64,000 nt of DNA from Treponema_I sp045599005 (GTDB taxonomy: Bacteria; Spirochaetota; Spirochaetia; Treponematales; Treponemataceae). Within the stretch, counting starts at the first letter, position 1. Every line of letters starts with the position of its first letter. Below are positions 1 through 8,369 of this stretch, one piece after another. The translations under genes and the position numbers were made by a program. The stretch is taken from NCBI GenBank assembly GCA_045599005.1, contig JAZRVF010000025.1, positions 186,001-250,000 of the forward strand, read 5' to 3'. The notes under the pieces are model-generated. The model was given only the letters and a program-made list of their open reading frames with translations. It was not told the DNA's origin and did not search any database.

Positions 1-1415
1 GGAGGATAGTCGTCAGCCACACTCATCATGCGGGCAAACATGCTGTCCCAGGTCTGTGTCTGGTAACTGTAGGCTGTTCCTTCAGGTGAGTTGATAAAAC
101 GGGCAAAAGTCAAAGGAGAGGCAATTGTGATTTCCTCAATATGACCTGAAAGGTCTATTCCAGTTTTTTCCTTCAGCTGACTGATCATCCGTTTTGCAAC
201 AGCATTTTTTCGCGCTGTGTATTCTTCAGGATCAAGATCATTCCAATCATCTGCTGACTGGAACGTTGTAAAACTGCATGCACAGGTTCCTGCCGGTGAG
301 AAATCCGGGTTGGCAATGTTGTAACAGAGGAAAATAGAGAACTGATTTGTCTCGTTTTTCTGTATTGACTGATATTCTTTCTTTGAGTCAGCTGAACCCA
401 TCATAAAAATGCTGTAATCTTTTATGCCCAGTTCCTCATAAGTGCAGTCAAGTCCAAGATAGACTGCAAAAAGTCTTCCGGTAAAATTCCTGTTGCGCGC
501 TGCGATCAGTTTTTTCTGGCGCTCTGGAACTTTATCCTTCGGCATCATTTTTCCGTATACAAATTCAGGATTAACGTTTGCGACAACGTAATCGCATTCA
601 ACATCGCCAAGTGTGGTTCTTACGCCGCAGACTCTGTCCCCGTCAAAAAGGAATTCCTCCGCACGGCAATTATAGTGGACAGTTCCACCCAGTTCGCGGA
701 AGCGGTTTTCCAGTGCCATGCTAAGATCGTGGGATGTGTGATGAGGAATCCATGCACCCAGATCAATATATTTTTCAACCATCAATGCATAATGGATGAA
801 TGAAAGCCGTTCTGTATCAACACCAAGATATGACCAGTATGTGCTTAGAATGTCACGGCATTTTCTCGGCAGTCTTAGGGCTGCAAAAACTTTGTCTACG
901 GAATAAGCGCCGGTGCGCAGAAGATTTGGATATTTTTCAATGAGAACGGAAGTCTCAGGTTTTCCGCCTGTGGAATTCAGATAATCAATTCCTTCTTTCA
1001 TCTCATCAAGGAGAGCGTAGAAATCAAGCATTCTTGGGCGTGAACCGGGAACATATTTCTCCATTGCCTCAAGAAAATTCTCACGCCCTGTAGGCATTGT
1101 AACGTCAAGAGGTTTCCCGTCACTTCCTGTGGTAATCAGTCTGAAGCAGTCTTTTACTTCAACCATGTCGAATTCAAGGCCCAAAGATTTCATCAGATGT
1201 CGTACTGTGCCGGGTTTTTCTTCTGAACCGTAATCGCACATCTCATGAATGGAGGGATCGAATTCAAAGCGGCCGCGGACAAAACTGGTTGCACAGCCAC
1301 CGGGAACATTGTGCTGTTCGATAAGAAGTGTTTTTTTGCCTGCAAGTGCCAGCTGACATGCGGCAGTCAGTCCGGAATTTCCGGCTCCGACAACAACTGC
1401 ATCAAATTTCTGCAT
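1..1415 (-). CDS. FAD-dependent oxidoreductase, CrtI/phytoene desaturase-like (3' end cut off)
   Basis: About 471 residues are visible and the C-terminus lies beyond the left edge. The product opens with a Rossmann dinucleotide-binding motif (VVVGAGNSGLTAA, residues 6-18), followed by an acidic strand end (LLIEQ) and the GG doublet of PGGCATSF, the usual FAD pattern of the phytoene-desaturase/carotenoid-isomerase-like NAD(P)/FAD family. The start is the ATG complementary to 1413-1415, preceded by AGAGGA. No carotenoid gene lies nearby, so the substrate is unknown; in anaerobes many members of this family act on unknown lipids or sterol-like molecules. No signal peptide or membrane segment is seen, so it is probably cytoplasmic. 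It is divergent from murC. The family is secure, the reaction is not. Confidence 0.8.
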   Translation of the reverse strand, partial: MQKFDAVVVGAGNSGLTAACQLALAGKKTLLIEQHNVPGGCATSFVRGRFEFDPSIHEMCDYGSEEKPGTVRHLMKSLGLEFDMVEVKDCFRLITTGSDGKPLDVTMPTGRENFLEAMEKYVPGSRPRMLDFYALLDEMKEGIDYLNSTGGKPETSVLIEKYPNLLRTGAYSVDKVFAALRLPRKCRDILSTYWSYLGVDTERLSFIHYALMVEKYIDLGAWIPHHTSHDLSMALENRFRELGGTVHYNCRAEEFLFDGDRVCGVRTTLGDVECDYVVANVNPEFVYGKMMPKDKVPERQKKLIAARNRNFTGRLFAVYLGLDCTYEELGIKDYSIFMMGSADSKKEYQSIQKNETNQFSIFLCYNIANPDFSPAGTCACSFTTFQSADDWNDLDPEEYTARKNAVAKRMISQLKEKTGIDLSGHIEEITIASPLTFARFINSPEGTAYSYQTQTWDSMFARMMSVADDYP

Positions 1416-1447
1416 TTTAAAATCCTCTTTTGATTTTATTGCCAAAG

Positions 1448-1476
1448 ATTATATCATCCTTTCCCTGGTTTGTAAA
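1448..1476 (-). promoter_or_regulatory. Promoter of the FAD oxidoreductase gene
   Basis: On the minus strand a -35 TTTACA and a -10 TATAAT are separated by 17 bases, near the sigma70 consensus. The predicted start site lies about 25 bases before the ATG, leaving room for the AGAGGA ribosome binding site. Confidence 0.75.
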
Positions 1477-1512
1477 AAAAATAAATCGAAGAACAGAGAA
1501 AAAAATGATTTC

Positions 1513-1541
1513 TTGTAAACCCGGCGGATTTTCGCTAGAAT
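1513..1541 (+). promoter_or_regulatory. Promoter of murC, leaderless arrangement
   Basis: A -35 TTGTAA (1513-1518) and a -10 TAGAAT (1536-1541) are separated by 17 bases. The ATG of murC begins only 6 bases after the -10 box, so transcription should start at or next to the A of the ATG. No Shine-Dalgarno sequence is present in between. Confidence 0.65.
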
Positions 1542-1547
1542 ATTCTC

Positions 1548-3077
1548 ATGAATGATTTTGATTTACCCCGGGATATGTCCGGAATGCGCATTCATTTTGT
1601 CGGTATCAAAGGTACCGGAATGGCAGCCCTTGTGGAAATCTGTTTCCATCGTGGAGCTTTGATCACCGGCTGTGATATTGAGGCGATTTTTTATACAGAC
1701 CGGATTCTTGAAAAAATTGGAATTACCCCTCAGCTGATTTCAGAGAACAATCTTTCACAATTTGCTGATAATCCGGCGGAACGTCCTCAGCTTGTCGTTT
1801 ATTCTTCCGCATATTCAATGGAAAAAATTCCGGATCTTCAGGAAGCAGTCCGGCAGAATATTCCCTGCATCCTGTATTCCGAGGCATTGGGCGCTCTGTC
1901 AAAAAATGCTTTCAGTGTTGGAATCTGCGGTGTACACGGAAAGACAACAACCACTGGGATTACAGGAACTCTGCTTTCCGGGCTGAATCTGCCAGTTCAG
2001 GCATTGGCTGGAAGCATAATCAATTCCTTCGGCAACTCCTGCACAATCTCTTGCGGTCTGTCCGGGCATTCTGAAAAAGACACTTATTTTGTTGCTGAAA
2101 CCTGTGAATATCAGCGGCATTTCATGTCTTTCCATCCAGATATTATTGTCCTTACAAGTGTGGAAAGCGATCATCAGGATTATTATCCAACTTTTAAAGA
2201 CATTCAGAACGCATTTGTTGATTACATCGGACTTCTTCCGGAAGGCGGCACACTTATTTACTGCGCAGATGATTCAGGCGCTTCCGAAACCGCAGCCATC
2301 GCACTGAAAAAAAGACCTGACATAAAACCCGTTCCCTATGGAACAGAAGCTTCCGGTGATTACGGCCTCCGCTTCGGCAATGTGGAAACCGGAATCCAGT
2401 TTTTTAATCTGGCTGGCTTCGATGTTGATTTTGCAGTTAAAATTCCCGGCCGCCACACTGTCCTGGATTCAGTTGCTGCAATCGCCGTGGCAATGGAACT
2501 GGTAAAACATGAGCGGGAAAATGTCACAGCTTCTGACGTTGAAGCAGTCCGGCAGAAACTTCTCCAGTATGCGGGTGCAAGTCGCAGAAGTGAACTTGTG
2601 GCAGAAGGTTTCTTTCACGGTAACCCGGTGACAGTAATCGACGATTACGCCCATCATCCCACTGCAATCCGCACGACTCTTGCCGGTTTCAGGGAATTTT
2701 ATCCTGACTATGTGCTGATTGTGGATTTCATGTCCCATACATATTCACGGACTGCAGCCCTTATTGACGAATTTTCGGCTTCCTTTGACAGTGCGGACTG
2801 TATCATTCTCCATGGAATTTATGGAAGCGCCAGAGAGGTTTATGAAGGTGGTGTCAACGGAAATACTCTGTTTGAGAAAACCAAGGCAAGGTACGGAGAC
2901 AAAGTTGAATATTTTGAAGTTCCCCTTGATGCGGAGCCTTATGTTGAAAGCCTTCTGTCAAAACCTCTTCCTTCAGGAAAAAAAGGTTATCTCTTTGTGA
3001 CAATGGGTGCCGGTGACAACTGGAAACTGGGTGCGGAAATTAAAGAAGTACTTGAGAAAAGTTCATTCAACTGTTGA
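1548..3077 (+). CDS. murC: UDP-N-acetylmuramate--L-alanine ligase family protein (MurC/Mpl type)
   Basis: The 509-residue product belongs to the Mur ligase family. It probably joins L-alanine to UDP-N-acetylmuramate in cytoplasmic peptidoglycan synthesis. The N-terminal Rossmann-like domain has GIKGTGM (19-25). The ATP-binding loop GVHGKTTTTG lies at about 128-137, and the C-terminal domain has DDYAHHPT at about 365, a hallmark of the MurC/Mpl branch. Length fits the family. It stands alone rather than in a dcw cluster and is followed 15 bases later by yicC. The ATG has no Shine-Dalgarno sequence and sits 6 bases behind a -10 box. A murein-peptide ligase (Mpl) role cannot be excluded from sequence alone. 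Confidence 0.85.
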   Translation: MNDFDLPRDMSGMRIHFVGIKGTGMAALVEICFHRGALITGCDIEAIFYTDRILEKIGITPQLISENNLSQFADNPAERPQLVVYSSAYSMEKIPDLQEAVRQNIPCILYSEALGALSKNAFSVGICGVHGKTTTTGITGTLLSGLNLPVQALAGSIINSFGNSCTISCGLSGHSEKDTYFVAETCEYQRHFMSFHPDIIVLTSVESDHQDYYPTFKDIQNAFVDYIGLLPEGGTLIYCADDSGASETAAIALKKRPDIKPVPYGTEASGDYGLRFGNVETGIQFFNLAGFDVDFAVKIPGRHTVLDSVAAIAVAMELVKHERENVTASDVEAVRQKLLQYAGASRRSELVAEGFFHGNPVTVIDDYAHHPTAIRTTLAGFREFYPDYVLIVDFMSHTYSRTAALIDEFSASFDSADCIILHGIYGSAREVYEGGVNGNTLFEKTKARYGDKVEYFEVPLDAEPYVESLLSKPLPSGKKGYLFVTMGAGDNWKLGAEIKEVLEKSSFNC

Positions 3078-3092
3078 TTTGGAGAAAATAAA

Positions 3093-3962
3093 ATGAAAAG
3101 CATGACAGGTTACGGATATAAAGAAGTTTCAACAGAAAACTATGTATTGAGCGTGGAGATAAAATCCTGGAATTCTCGTTTTCTTGATCTTAACGTTTTT
3201 ATTCCTTCAGTGATGAGCCGTCTGGAAGGGCAGATAAGGGCAAAGATCCAGAATGCGATTCTCCGTGGGAAAGTTGATGTCTCAATCCGTTACCGGGAGA
3301 AAAACAGCGATTTTGTTGTTGAAGCGGATATCAATGCGGCAAAGGCCTATAAAAAGGCTTTTCAGCAGATTCAGGATGCCTGCGGAATGGGAAGTCAGAC
3401 AATTCCTCTGCAGCTGATCACTTCCCAGGAAGGAGTACTTTCAATCCAGAAAAACAGTGATCCTGAGAAACTCTGGGCAATTCTTGAACCTGTGTATCAG
3501 GCAGTCCTTGAGGATTTTGTGGCCGACCGTGCCCGTGAAGGTGCAAATCTGGAGAAGGATCTTCTTGAAAAACTTGCAAAGATTGAGGAGTCTGAAAATC
3601 TGTTCAAGAACTGGATTCCTCAGATGGAAAGCCTTTTCAAGGAGAACATCCAGAAGAAATTTGCGGAAGTTCTTGGAGACGCGGTTGATGAGCAGCGTGT
3701 CATGACAGAGATCGCAAGTCTTCTGGTAAAGTATACGATCAACGAAGAAGTTGTAAGACTTCAGAGCCATATTGATGCCCTGAAAGCCGAACTTAAAGAC
3801 AATCCTGCTCCCGGACGCAAAATTGATTTTATCTGTCAGGAAATGAACCGTGAAATCAACACCATAGGATCAAAAAATCAGTTTGTGGAAGTGGGACAGG
3901 CTGTGATTGCGGCAAAAGACGCACTTGAAAACATCCGTGAACAGGCCCGGAACGTGGAATAA
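3093..3962 (+). CDS. yicC: YicC/YloC family endoribonuclease
   Basis: The 289-residue protein starts with MKSMTGYG, the diagnostic N-terminus of the YicC family. It ends in the conserved C-terminal (DUF1732) block, where EMNREINTIGSK is visible at about 250-261. YicC-family proteins in other bacteria are endoribonucleases affecting RNA stability in stress and stationary phase; the exact target here is unknown. TGGAG lies 8 bases before the ATG. The gap to murC is 15 bases, so the two are probably co-transcribed. It is cytoplasmic, with no signal peptide. Confidence 0.9.
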   Translation: MKSMTGYGYKEVSTENYVLSVEIKSWNSRFLDLNVFIPSVMSRLEGQIRAKIQNAILRGKVDVSIRYREKNSDFVVEADINAAKAYKKAFQQIQDACGMGSQTIPLQLITSQEGVLSIQKNSDPEKLWAILEPVYQAVLEDFVADRAREGANLEKDLLEKLAKIEESENLFKNWIPQMESLFKENIQKKFAEVLGDAVDEQRVMTEIASLLVKYTINEEVVRLQSHIDALKAELKDNPAPGRKIDFICQEMNREINTIGSKNQFVEVGQAVIAAKDALENIREQARNVE

Positions 3963-3975
3963 ACTTGTCCGGCCG

Positions 3976-4067
3976 CGTTAATGAAAAAAATTAACGGAAC
4001 GTAGCCGAGGTTCTGACAAAAAATCGCTTGCAACTTGTTGCACCGCGATTTTTTGTCAGGATTTCGG
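3976..4067. repeat. Hairpin-rich intergenic element
   Basis: The gap between yicC and the MATE gene (3963-4135) holds two hairpins. The first pairs CGTTAAT (3976-3982) with ATTAACG (3990-3996). The second pairs TGACAAAAAATCGC (4014-4027) with its perfect complement at 4045-4058. It is extended outwards by G-U pairs from CCGAG (about 4005) to TTCGG (about 4067) and capped by a smaller TGCAA/TTGCA stem. The position between convergent genes would suit a bidirectional terminator. The length and layered structure look more like a repetitive extragenic element. No second copy was noticed in this window. Confidence 0.6.
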
Positions 4068-4135
4068 CGAAAGTGCAGTTATTTTTTCCATATAGTGCAA
4101 TTATATGCAATAAGTTTGCTTAATCCCCATTCGGC

Positions 4136-5524
4136 CTATTTCAGTTCAAGGAGTTTGTTTCTCTGTGCAAAATAGGATATGCAGAGAAGTGCGGCTGCAG
4201 AAACCCATGCAACAGGTCCTGCAAGACAGATTCCCGCATAGCCCATGAATCCGGGCAGGACAAAGGCGCAGATTGATCTTGCGAAAAGTTCCAGAACGCC
4301 GGCCATAAGGGGCATGAAACTTTTGCCCGCCGCCTGAAGAACATTTCTGTAAATGAAAATCACAAAAAGAGCCGGATAGAACACTGCGGAAAGTTTCAGG
4401 TAAAGGCGGGAAAGCTCAAGAATTGTCTCACGGGATTCCGCATCCTGGGAAACGAAAAGAGATGTAAGCTGGTCGGGAAGCACAAAAGCCATCAGCATTG
4501 CAAGGAAAGAGAAAGCCAGTGTAAGCACGGTGCCGGCGGTTGTTCCTTTTTTTATGCGGTCAAGATCAGAGGCTCCGAAATTCTGTCCCGTATAATTTGC
4601 CATTGTCACACCGAAACTTCCTGCACCAACTGCAATAAGCTGTTCAACTTTGCCCGAAGCCGTAAAGGCTGCGATGCTGTCAGCACCGAATGTGTTGAGT
4701 GCACCCTGGAGTACGATGCAGCCGATGGCAGTTATTGAAAACTGAAAAGCCATTGGCAGGGCGATTTTCAGGTGCCTTGCCGCAAATCCGCTGTCCCATG
4801 CGAAATTCGCTTTTTTTACACGCAGTTCTGGATATCTTCTGATGATTGTGACAAGCCCCGCAATTCCAGAAAGCCCCTGTGCAATGACAGTTGCCCAGGC
4901 TGCTCCGGAAATTCCCCAGCCGAAAACCGCAATGAAAATAATGTCCAGGACAATGTTGAGCAGTGAGGAGACAATCAGGAAGATCAGAGGACGTTTACTG
5001 TCACCGACGGCACGTAGAATGCAGGAACTTGCATTGTAAAGAAGAGCCAGTGGAATTCCGCCGTAAATGATAATCAGGTATGTGTAGGATCCTTCAAAGA
5101 TTTCAGCAGGAGTGTTGATCAGCCTCAGGATGGGGCCGGTTGTTATCAGAGCAAGGAAAGAAAAAAGAACCGCACTCATTCCGTTCAGCATGATGTTCAT
5201 TGCCACTGAGTTTTTCAGCACATTTTCTTTTTTGCTTCCGTATGCTTGGGCAGTGATCACCGCAAAACCGCTTGTAAGGCCGAAAACAAAACCAAGGACA
5301 AGAAAAGTAAGAGAACCTGTGTTTCCGACAGAAGCCAGAGCGTTAGTCCCCAGAAGACGGCCCACAATAATGGAATCTGTCATGGAATAAAGGTTCTGGA
5401 AAAGATTTCCCAGAAGGACTGGAACTGTAAATCTGAAGATCAAAGAATAGGGATTGCCCTGAGTCATGTCTCGGGCAGAAACTGTCTTGTGATGAAAGAC
5501 TCTCTGCTTGAATCTGAAAATCAT
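4136..5524 (-). CDS. MATE family efflux transporter
   Basis: The 462-residue protein has about twelve hydrophobic segments and the MATE N-terminal pattern MTQGNPYSLIFRFTVPVLLGNLFQ. The motif SMTDSIIVGRLLG at about 47-59 is conserved in DinF/NorM-like exporters. It would export organic cations, drugs or metabolites across the inner membrane using an ion gradient; the substrate cannot be told. The first ATG (5524) has a modest GGAA before it. An internal ATG at 5467 (MTQG) matches the usual family start, so the true start may be 19 codons later. It is transcribed alone, convergent with yicC. Confidence 0.88.
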   Translation of the reverse strand: MIFRFKQRVFHHKTVSARDMTQGNPYSLIFRFTVPVLLGNLFQNLYSMTDSIIVGRLLGTNALASVGNTGSLTFLVLGFVFGLTSGFAVITAQAYGSKKENVLKNSVAMNIMLNGMSAVLFSFLALITTGPILRLINTPAEIFEGSYTYLIIIYGGIPLALLYNASSCILRAVGDSKRPLIFLIVSSLLNIVLDIIFIAVFGWGISGAAWATVIAQGLSGIAGLVTIIRRYPELRVKKANFAWDSGFAARHLKIALPMAFQFSITAIGCIVLQGALNTFGADSIAAFTASGKVEQLIAVGAGSFGVTMANYTGQNFGASDLDRIKKGTTAGTVLTLAFSFLAMLMAFVLPDQLTSLFVSQDAESRETILELSRLYLKLSAVFYPALFVIFIYRNVLQAAGKSFMPLMAGVLELFARSICAFVLPGFMGYAGICLAGPVAWVSAAALLCISYFAQRNKLLELK

Positions 5525-5598
5525 ATTATTCCGTTTACAGCGGATTTGTCTTTAAGTCAAGGGGATATTTTTCCCTTAAAAAAATAACCTGTTTCCTT

Positions 5599-5627
5599 TT
5601 GCTCTTTAATCTGTTTTCCGATAAACT
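5599..5627 (+). promoter_or_regulatory. Promoter of tgt, leaderless arrangement
   Basis: TTGCTC (5599-5604) and TAAACT (5622-5627) are separated by 17 bases. The ATG of tgt follows the -10 box after only 6 bases and there is no ribosome binding site. Confidence 0.55.
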
Positions 5628-5633
5628 GAATAT

Positions 5634-6767
5634 ATGGATAAGATTTTTTCACTCAAACATCAGGATACGACATGCCGCGCAAGAACAGGACAGCTTCAGC
5701 TTCCCCATGGTACTGTCCAGACTCCTGTTTTCATGCCGGTTGGAACAAATGCAACAGTAAAAGCAATGACAAAAGAATCTCTTGAGGAAATCGGATTCGA
5801 GATCATTCTTGCCAACACATATCATCTTTATCTGCGTCCGGGTGCCGACCTGCTTGAAGAAGCTGGCGGTCTTCACGGTTTTTCAGGCTGGAAAAGGAAC
5901 TTTCTCACTGATTCCGGCGGATTCCAGGTTTTCTCCTTGGCGGCACTCCGCAAAATCAACGATGAAGGTGTGAACTTCCAGAGTCATATTGATGGATCCC
6001 GCCATTTTTTCACACCTGAATCAGTTGTTGATGTACAGACTAAATTCAATTCAGACATTCAGATGCAGCTGGATATCTGCACAGGTTACGGAACGGATTA
6101 CAGAGAATCAAAGGAAGCTCTCCGTATTACAAGTGACTGGGCACGGCGCGCAAAAGATCGCTGGCTTTTCCAGCGTGAGAACGGCTATCTCGGCAACCTT
6201 TTCGCAATTGTCCAGGGAAACTTTTATCAGGATTTAAGAAAACAGAGTGCTGATTTTGTCGCAGAACTTGATACTCCCGGAATTGCGATCGGTGGTCTTT
6301 CTGTAGGTGAGCCAGTGGACGTGTATAACGAATTTCTTGCTTATACAGCTCCGCTTCTACCCAAGGACAAACCTCTGTATGTAATGGGAATCGGATCCCC
6401 GGATTTTATCCTTAACGCAATTGAAAACGGAATAGACATGTTTGACTGTGTAATGCCAACAAGGAATGCTCGGAACGGCTCTTTCTTTACTCATGACGGT
6501 CCCATCTCAATCAAACGTGCTGAATATGAAAGGGATTTCTCTCCAATTGATCCTGAATGCAACTGTCAGGTCTGCCGTCAGTATTCAAGGGCCTATATGC
6601 GCCATCTTTACAAAAATGATGAGATTCTTTCCTCAATGCTGGCTTCTTATCACAACCTGTATTTTCTTCATGATCTTGTAAAGAACGCCCGTGTGGCAAT
6701 AGAAAACAATCAGTTCTCTTCCTTCAAAAAATCTTTCCTAAATCGCTATATGTCGAAAAAAAAGTGA
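5634..6767 (+). CDS. tgt: Queuine tRNA-ribosyltransferase (tRNA-guanine transglycosylase)
   Basis: The 377-residue TIM-barrel enzyme exchanges guanine 34 of tRNA with a GUN anticodon for preQ1 in queuosine synthesis. Visible motifs are the substrate-binding DSGGFQ at about 92-97, FDCVMPTRNAR carrying the catalytic Asp, and a complete zinc site CxCx2Cx25H (CNCQVC at about 309 and the His of SYHN). Its pathway partner queA is also in this window at 54195. The start sits directly behind a -10 box without a leader. The next gene starts 7 bases after its stop and shares its GAGGT with the stop codon, so the two form an operon. Confidence 0.96.
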   Translation: MDKIFSLKHQDTTCRARTGQLQLPHGTVQTPVFMPVGTNATVKAMTKESLEEIGFEIILANTYHLYLRPGADLLEEAGGLHGFSGWKRNFLTDSGGFQVFSLAALRKINDEGVNFQSHIDGSRHFFTPESVVDVQTKFNSDIQMQLDICTGYGTDYRESKEALRITSDWARRAKDRWLFQRENGYLGNLFAIVQGNFYQDLRKQSADFVAELDTPGIAIGGLSVGEPVDVYNEFLAYTAPLLPKDKPLYVMGIGSPDFILNAIENGIDMFDCVMPTRNARNGSFFTHDGPISIKRAEYERDFSPIDPECNCQVCRQYSRAYMRHLYKNDEILSSMLASYHNLYFLHDLVKNARVAIENNQFSSFKKSFLNRYMSKKK

Positions 6768-6774
6768 GGTTAAA

Positions 6775-8169
6775 TTGAAGTTCCGCAGTCTGTTCACAAT
6801 TTTTATCAGTTTTTTTCTTCTGTTTCTTCTTGTCTCTGCACCGGTTTATGGAGCCTCATCAGCTGATGATGAACAGTCTGAAAAGGAAAAGCGGCTTGAT
6901 ACCCTGAAATTTGGTCTTGAAAGTGAAATCACGTCTCTGATCAATACACTTATGAAAGAAAATGATTCTTCCATGAGTTCCGAGCTTTATGAAGTTTTCC
7001 AGAAAACTAAGAACACAACAATCCGTGAGACATTGATTGATTATTTCGTGAAATTCCAGGATGTGGCACTTAAAGATTATGCCCTTGAAATTCTTGAGGA
7101 TCCTTATGATTTCAAGAAAACTACAGTGAACAAACTGATTTCCTACGTTGGAAACTGCGGATTTACGGAAGCTGCGGAACTGCTGATTCCTCTTCTTGAC
7201 CAGGAAAGCGAAGATTATGCGGACGCATGCATTGCAGCTCTCGGAAAAATCGGTGGTCCTGAGGAAGCTATGTTTCTTGCCGAATATATGGAGCGTGATC
7301 TGACAATTGCCCGGCGCCAGACACTGATGAAAGCCCTGGGACAGATCAAAGCTGTTGAGACCTGGGACAAACTCGTTGAATGCATTGAAGACGAGGACGA
7401 GAACACTTACGTAAGAATGTATGCGGCGGAAGCGATTGGTGCAATGGAACTTGAGGATTCAATTGACGTCCTTATGGAACTTTTCGAATCCGGAGATTCA
7501 AACTTAAGAACATATGCAATGAAAGGACTTTCTTACTTTTCAAGAAAGGATGTTCTTGATCTTTTTATTGAGGCTTTCCGTGACAATTACTACAAAGTCC
7601 GTCTTGAAGCGGCCGATGCTGTGAAAAAACATAAAGTTGAGGCTGCAGTTCCAAGTCTTATCTACCGAGCCAAAAACGATGCTGAAACCGCTGTCAAAAC
7701 CGCCTGTATGGAAGCTCTTGGTGAAATCGGTACCCGTGAAGCCTGGGATTATCTTATTTCAGTTCTCAAAGACACCAAGAAAAATGACACACTGCGTTCC
7801 AAGGCGGCCACAGTCATTCTTTCCGGCACTGATGATTCCGCGACAGAAGCCCTGCTTGAGGTTGCAGAGTCTGTTGTGGCTGACACAAAGAAAACCACAC
7901 TCCGGTACAACATCGGAAAAGAAATGGCAAAATATTCCAATGACAGATTTGAGAAAGTCTGCCGCCTTTTCCTTGAAAGCAATGATGCCTCAACAAAGGG
8001 AATCGGTCTTGATATCTGGAAGAAAAATCCCTTTGAATCTTTGAATTCCGTCGTGATTGCAATCTCAAAAGAGACAAAACAGAGCGCAATCACAAGAAAG
8101 GCAAAACAGTTTCTGGAAGAGCAGGGAATAAAAGTTCCTGAAGACGAAGAAACTGGAAAAGAGAATTAA
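6775..8169 (+). CDS. Secreted HEAT-repeat protein
   Basis: The 464-residue protein starts at TTG, chosen because TGAGGT (overlapping the tgt stop) lies just before it. An N-terminal signal peptide (LFTIFISFFLLFLLVSAPVYGA) has no lipobox cysteine, so the protein should be periplasmic. The rest consists of helical HEAT/PBS-lyase-like repeats with recurring patterns such as DACIAALGKIG, YAAEAIGAM and TACMEALGEIG. These repeats make elongated protein-binding solenoids. The partner is not evident and no enzymatic motif is seen. Co-transcription with tgt looks like positional convenience only. Confidence 0.8.
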   Translation: MKFRSLFTIFISFFLLFLLVSAPVYGASSADDEQSEKEKRLDTLKFGLESEITSLINTLMKENDSSMSSELYEVFQKTKNTTIRETLIDYFVKFQDVALKDYALEILEDPYDFKKTTVNKLISYVGNCGFTEAAELLIPLLDQESEDYADACIAALGKIGGPEEAMFLAEYMERDLTIARRQTLMKALGQIKAVETWDKLVECIEDEDENTYVRMYAAEAIGAMELEDSIDVLMELFESGDSNLRTYAMKGLSYFSRKDVLDLFIEAFRDNYYKVRLEAADAVKKHKVEAAVPSLIYRAKNDAETAVKTACMEALGEIGTREAWDYLISVLKDTKKNDTLRSKAATVILSGTDDSATEALLEVAESVVADTKKTTLRYNIGKEMAKYSNDRFEKVCRLFLESNDASTKGIGLDIWKKNPFESLNSVVIAISKETKQSAITRKAKQFLEEQGIKVPEDEETGKEN

Positions 8170-8312
8170 TCAGTTTTCGGAATTTTCCCATCACGGACAG
8201 TAACTAGTATTTTTTTTATCTGATTAAGATTCTGCCAGTGAGGAAAAATCCTTTTTTTCGTAGACAAATTCCCCTGAAAATGCATCACAAAAAATGAACA
8301 AAAAAGTTTGAT

Positions 8313-8353
8313 GAAAAAAAAAAGCTGCCCGCATTTTACAACGGACAGCTTTT
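8313..8353 (-). terminator. Intrinsic terminator after greA
   Basis: On the minus strand AAAAGCTGTCCG pairs with CGGGCAGCTTTT (one G-U pair) around a 10-base loop and is followed by a run of about ten T. It lies just downstream of the greA stop. Confidence 0.85.
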
Positions 8354-8369
8354 CTGTTTTCAGAACCAA

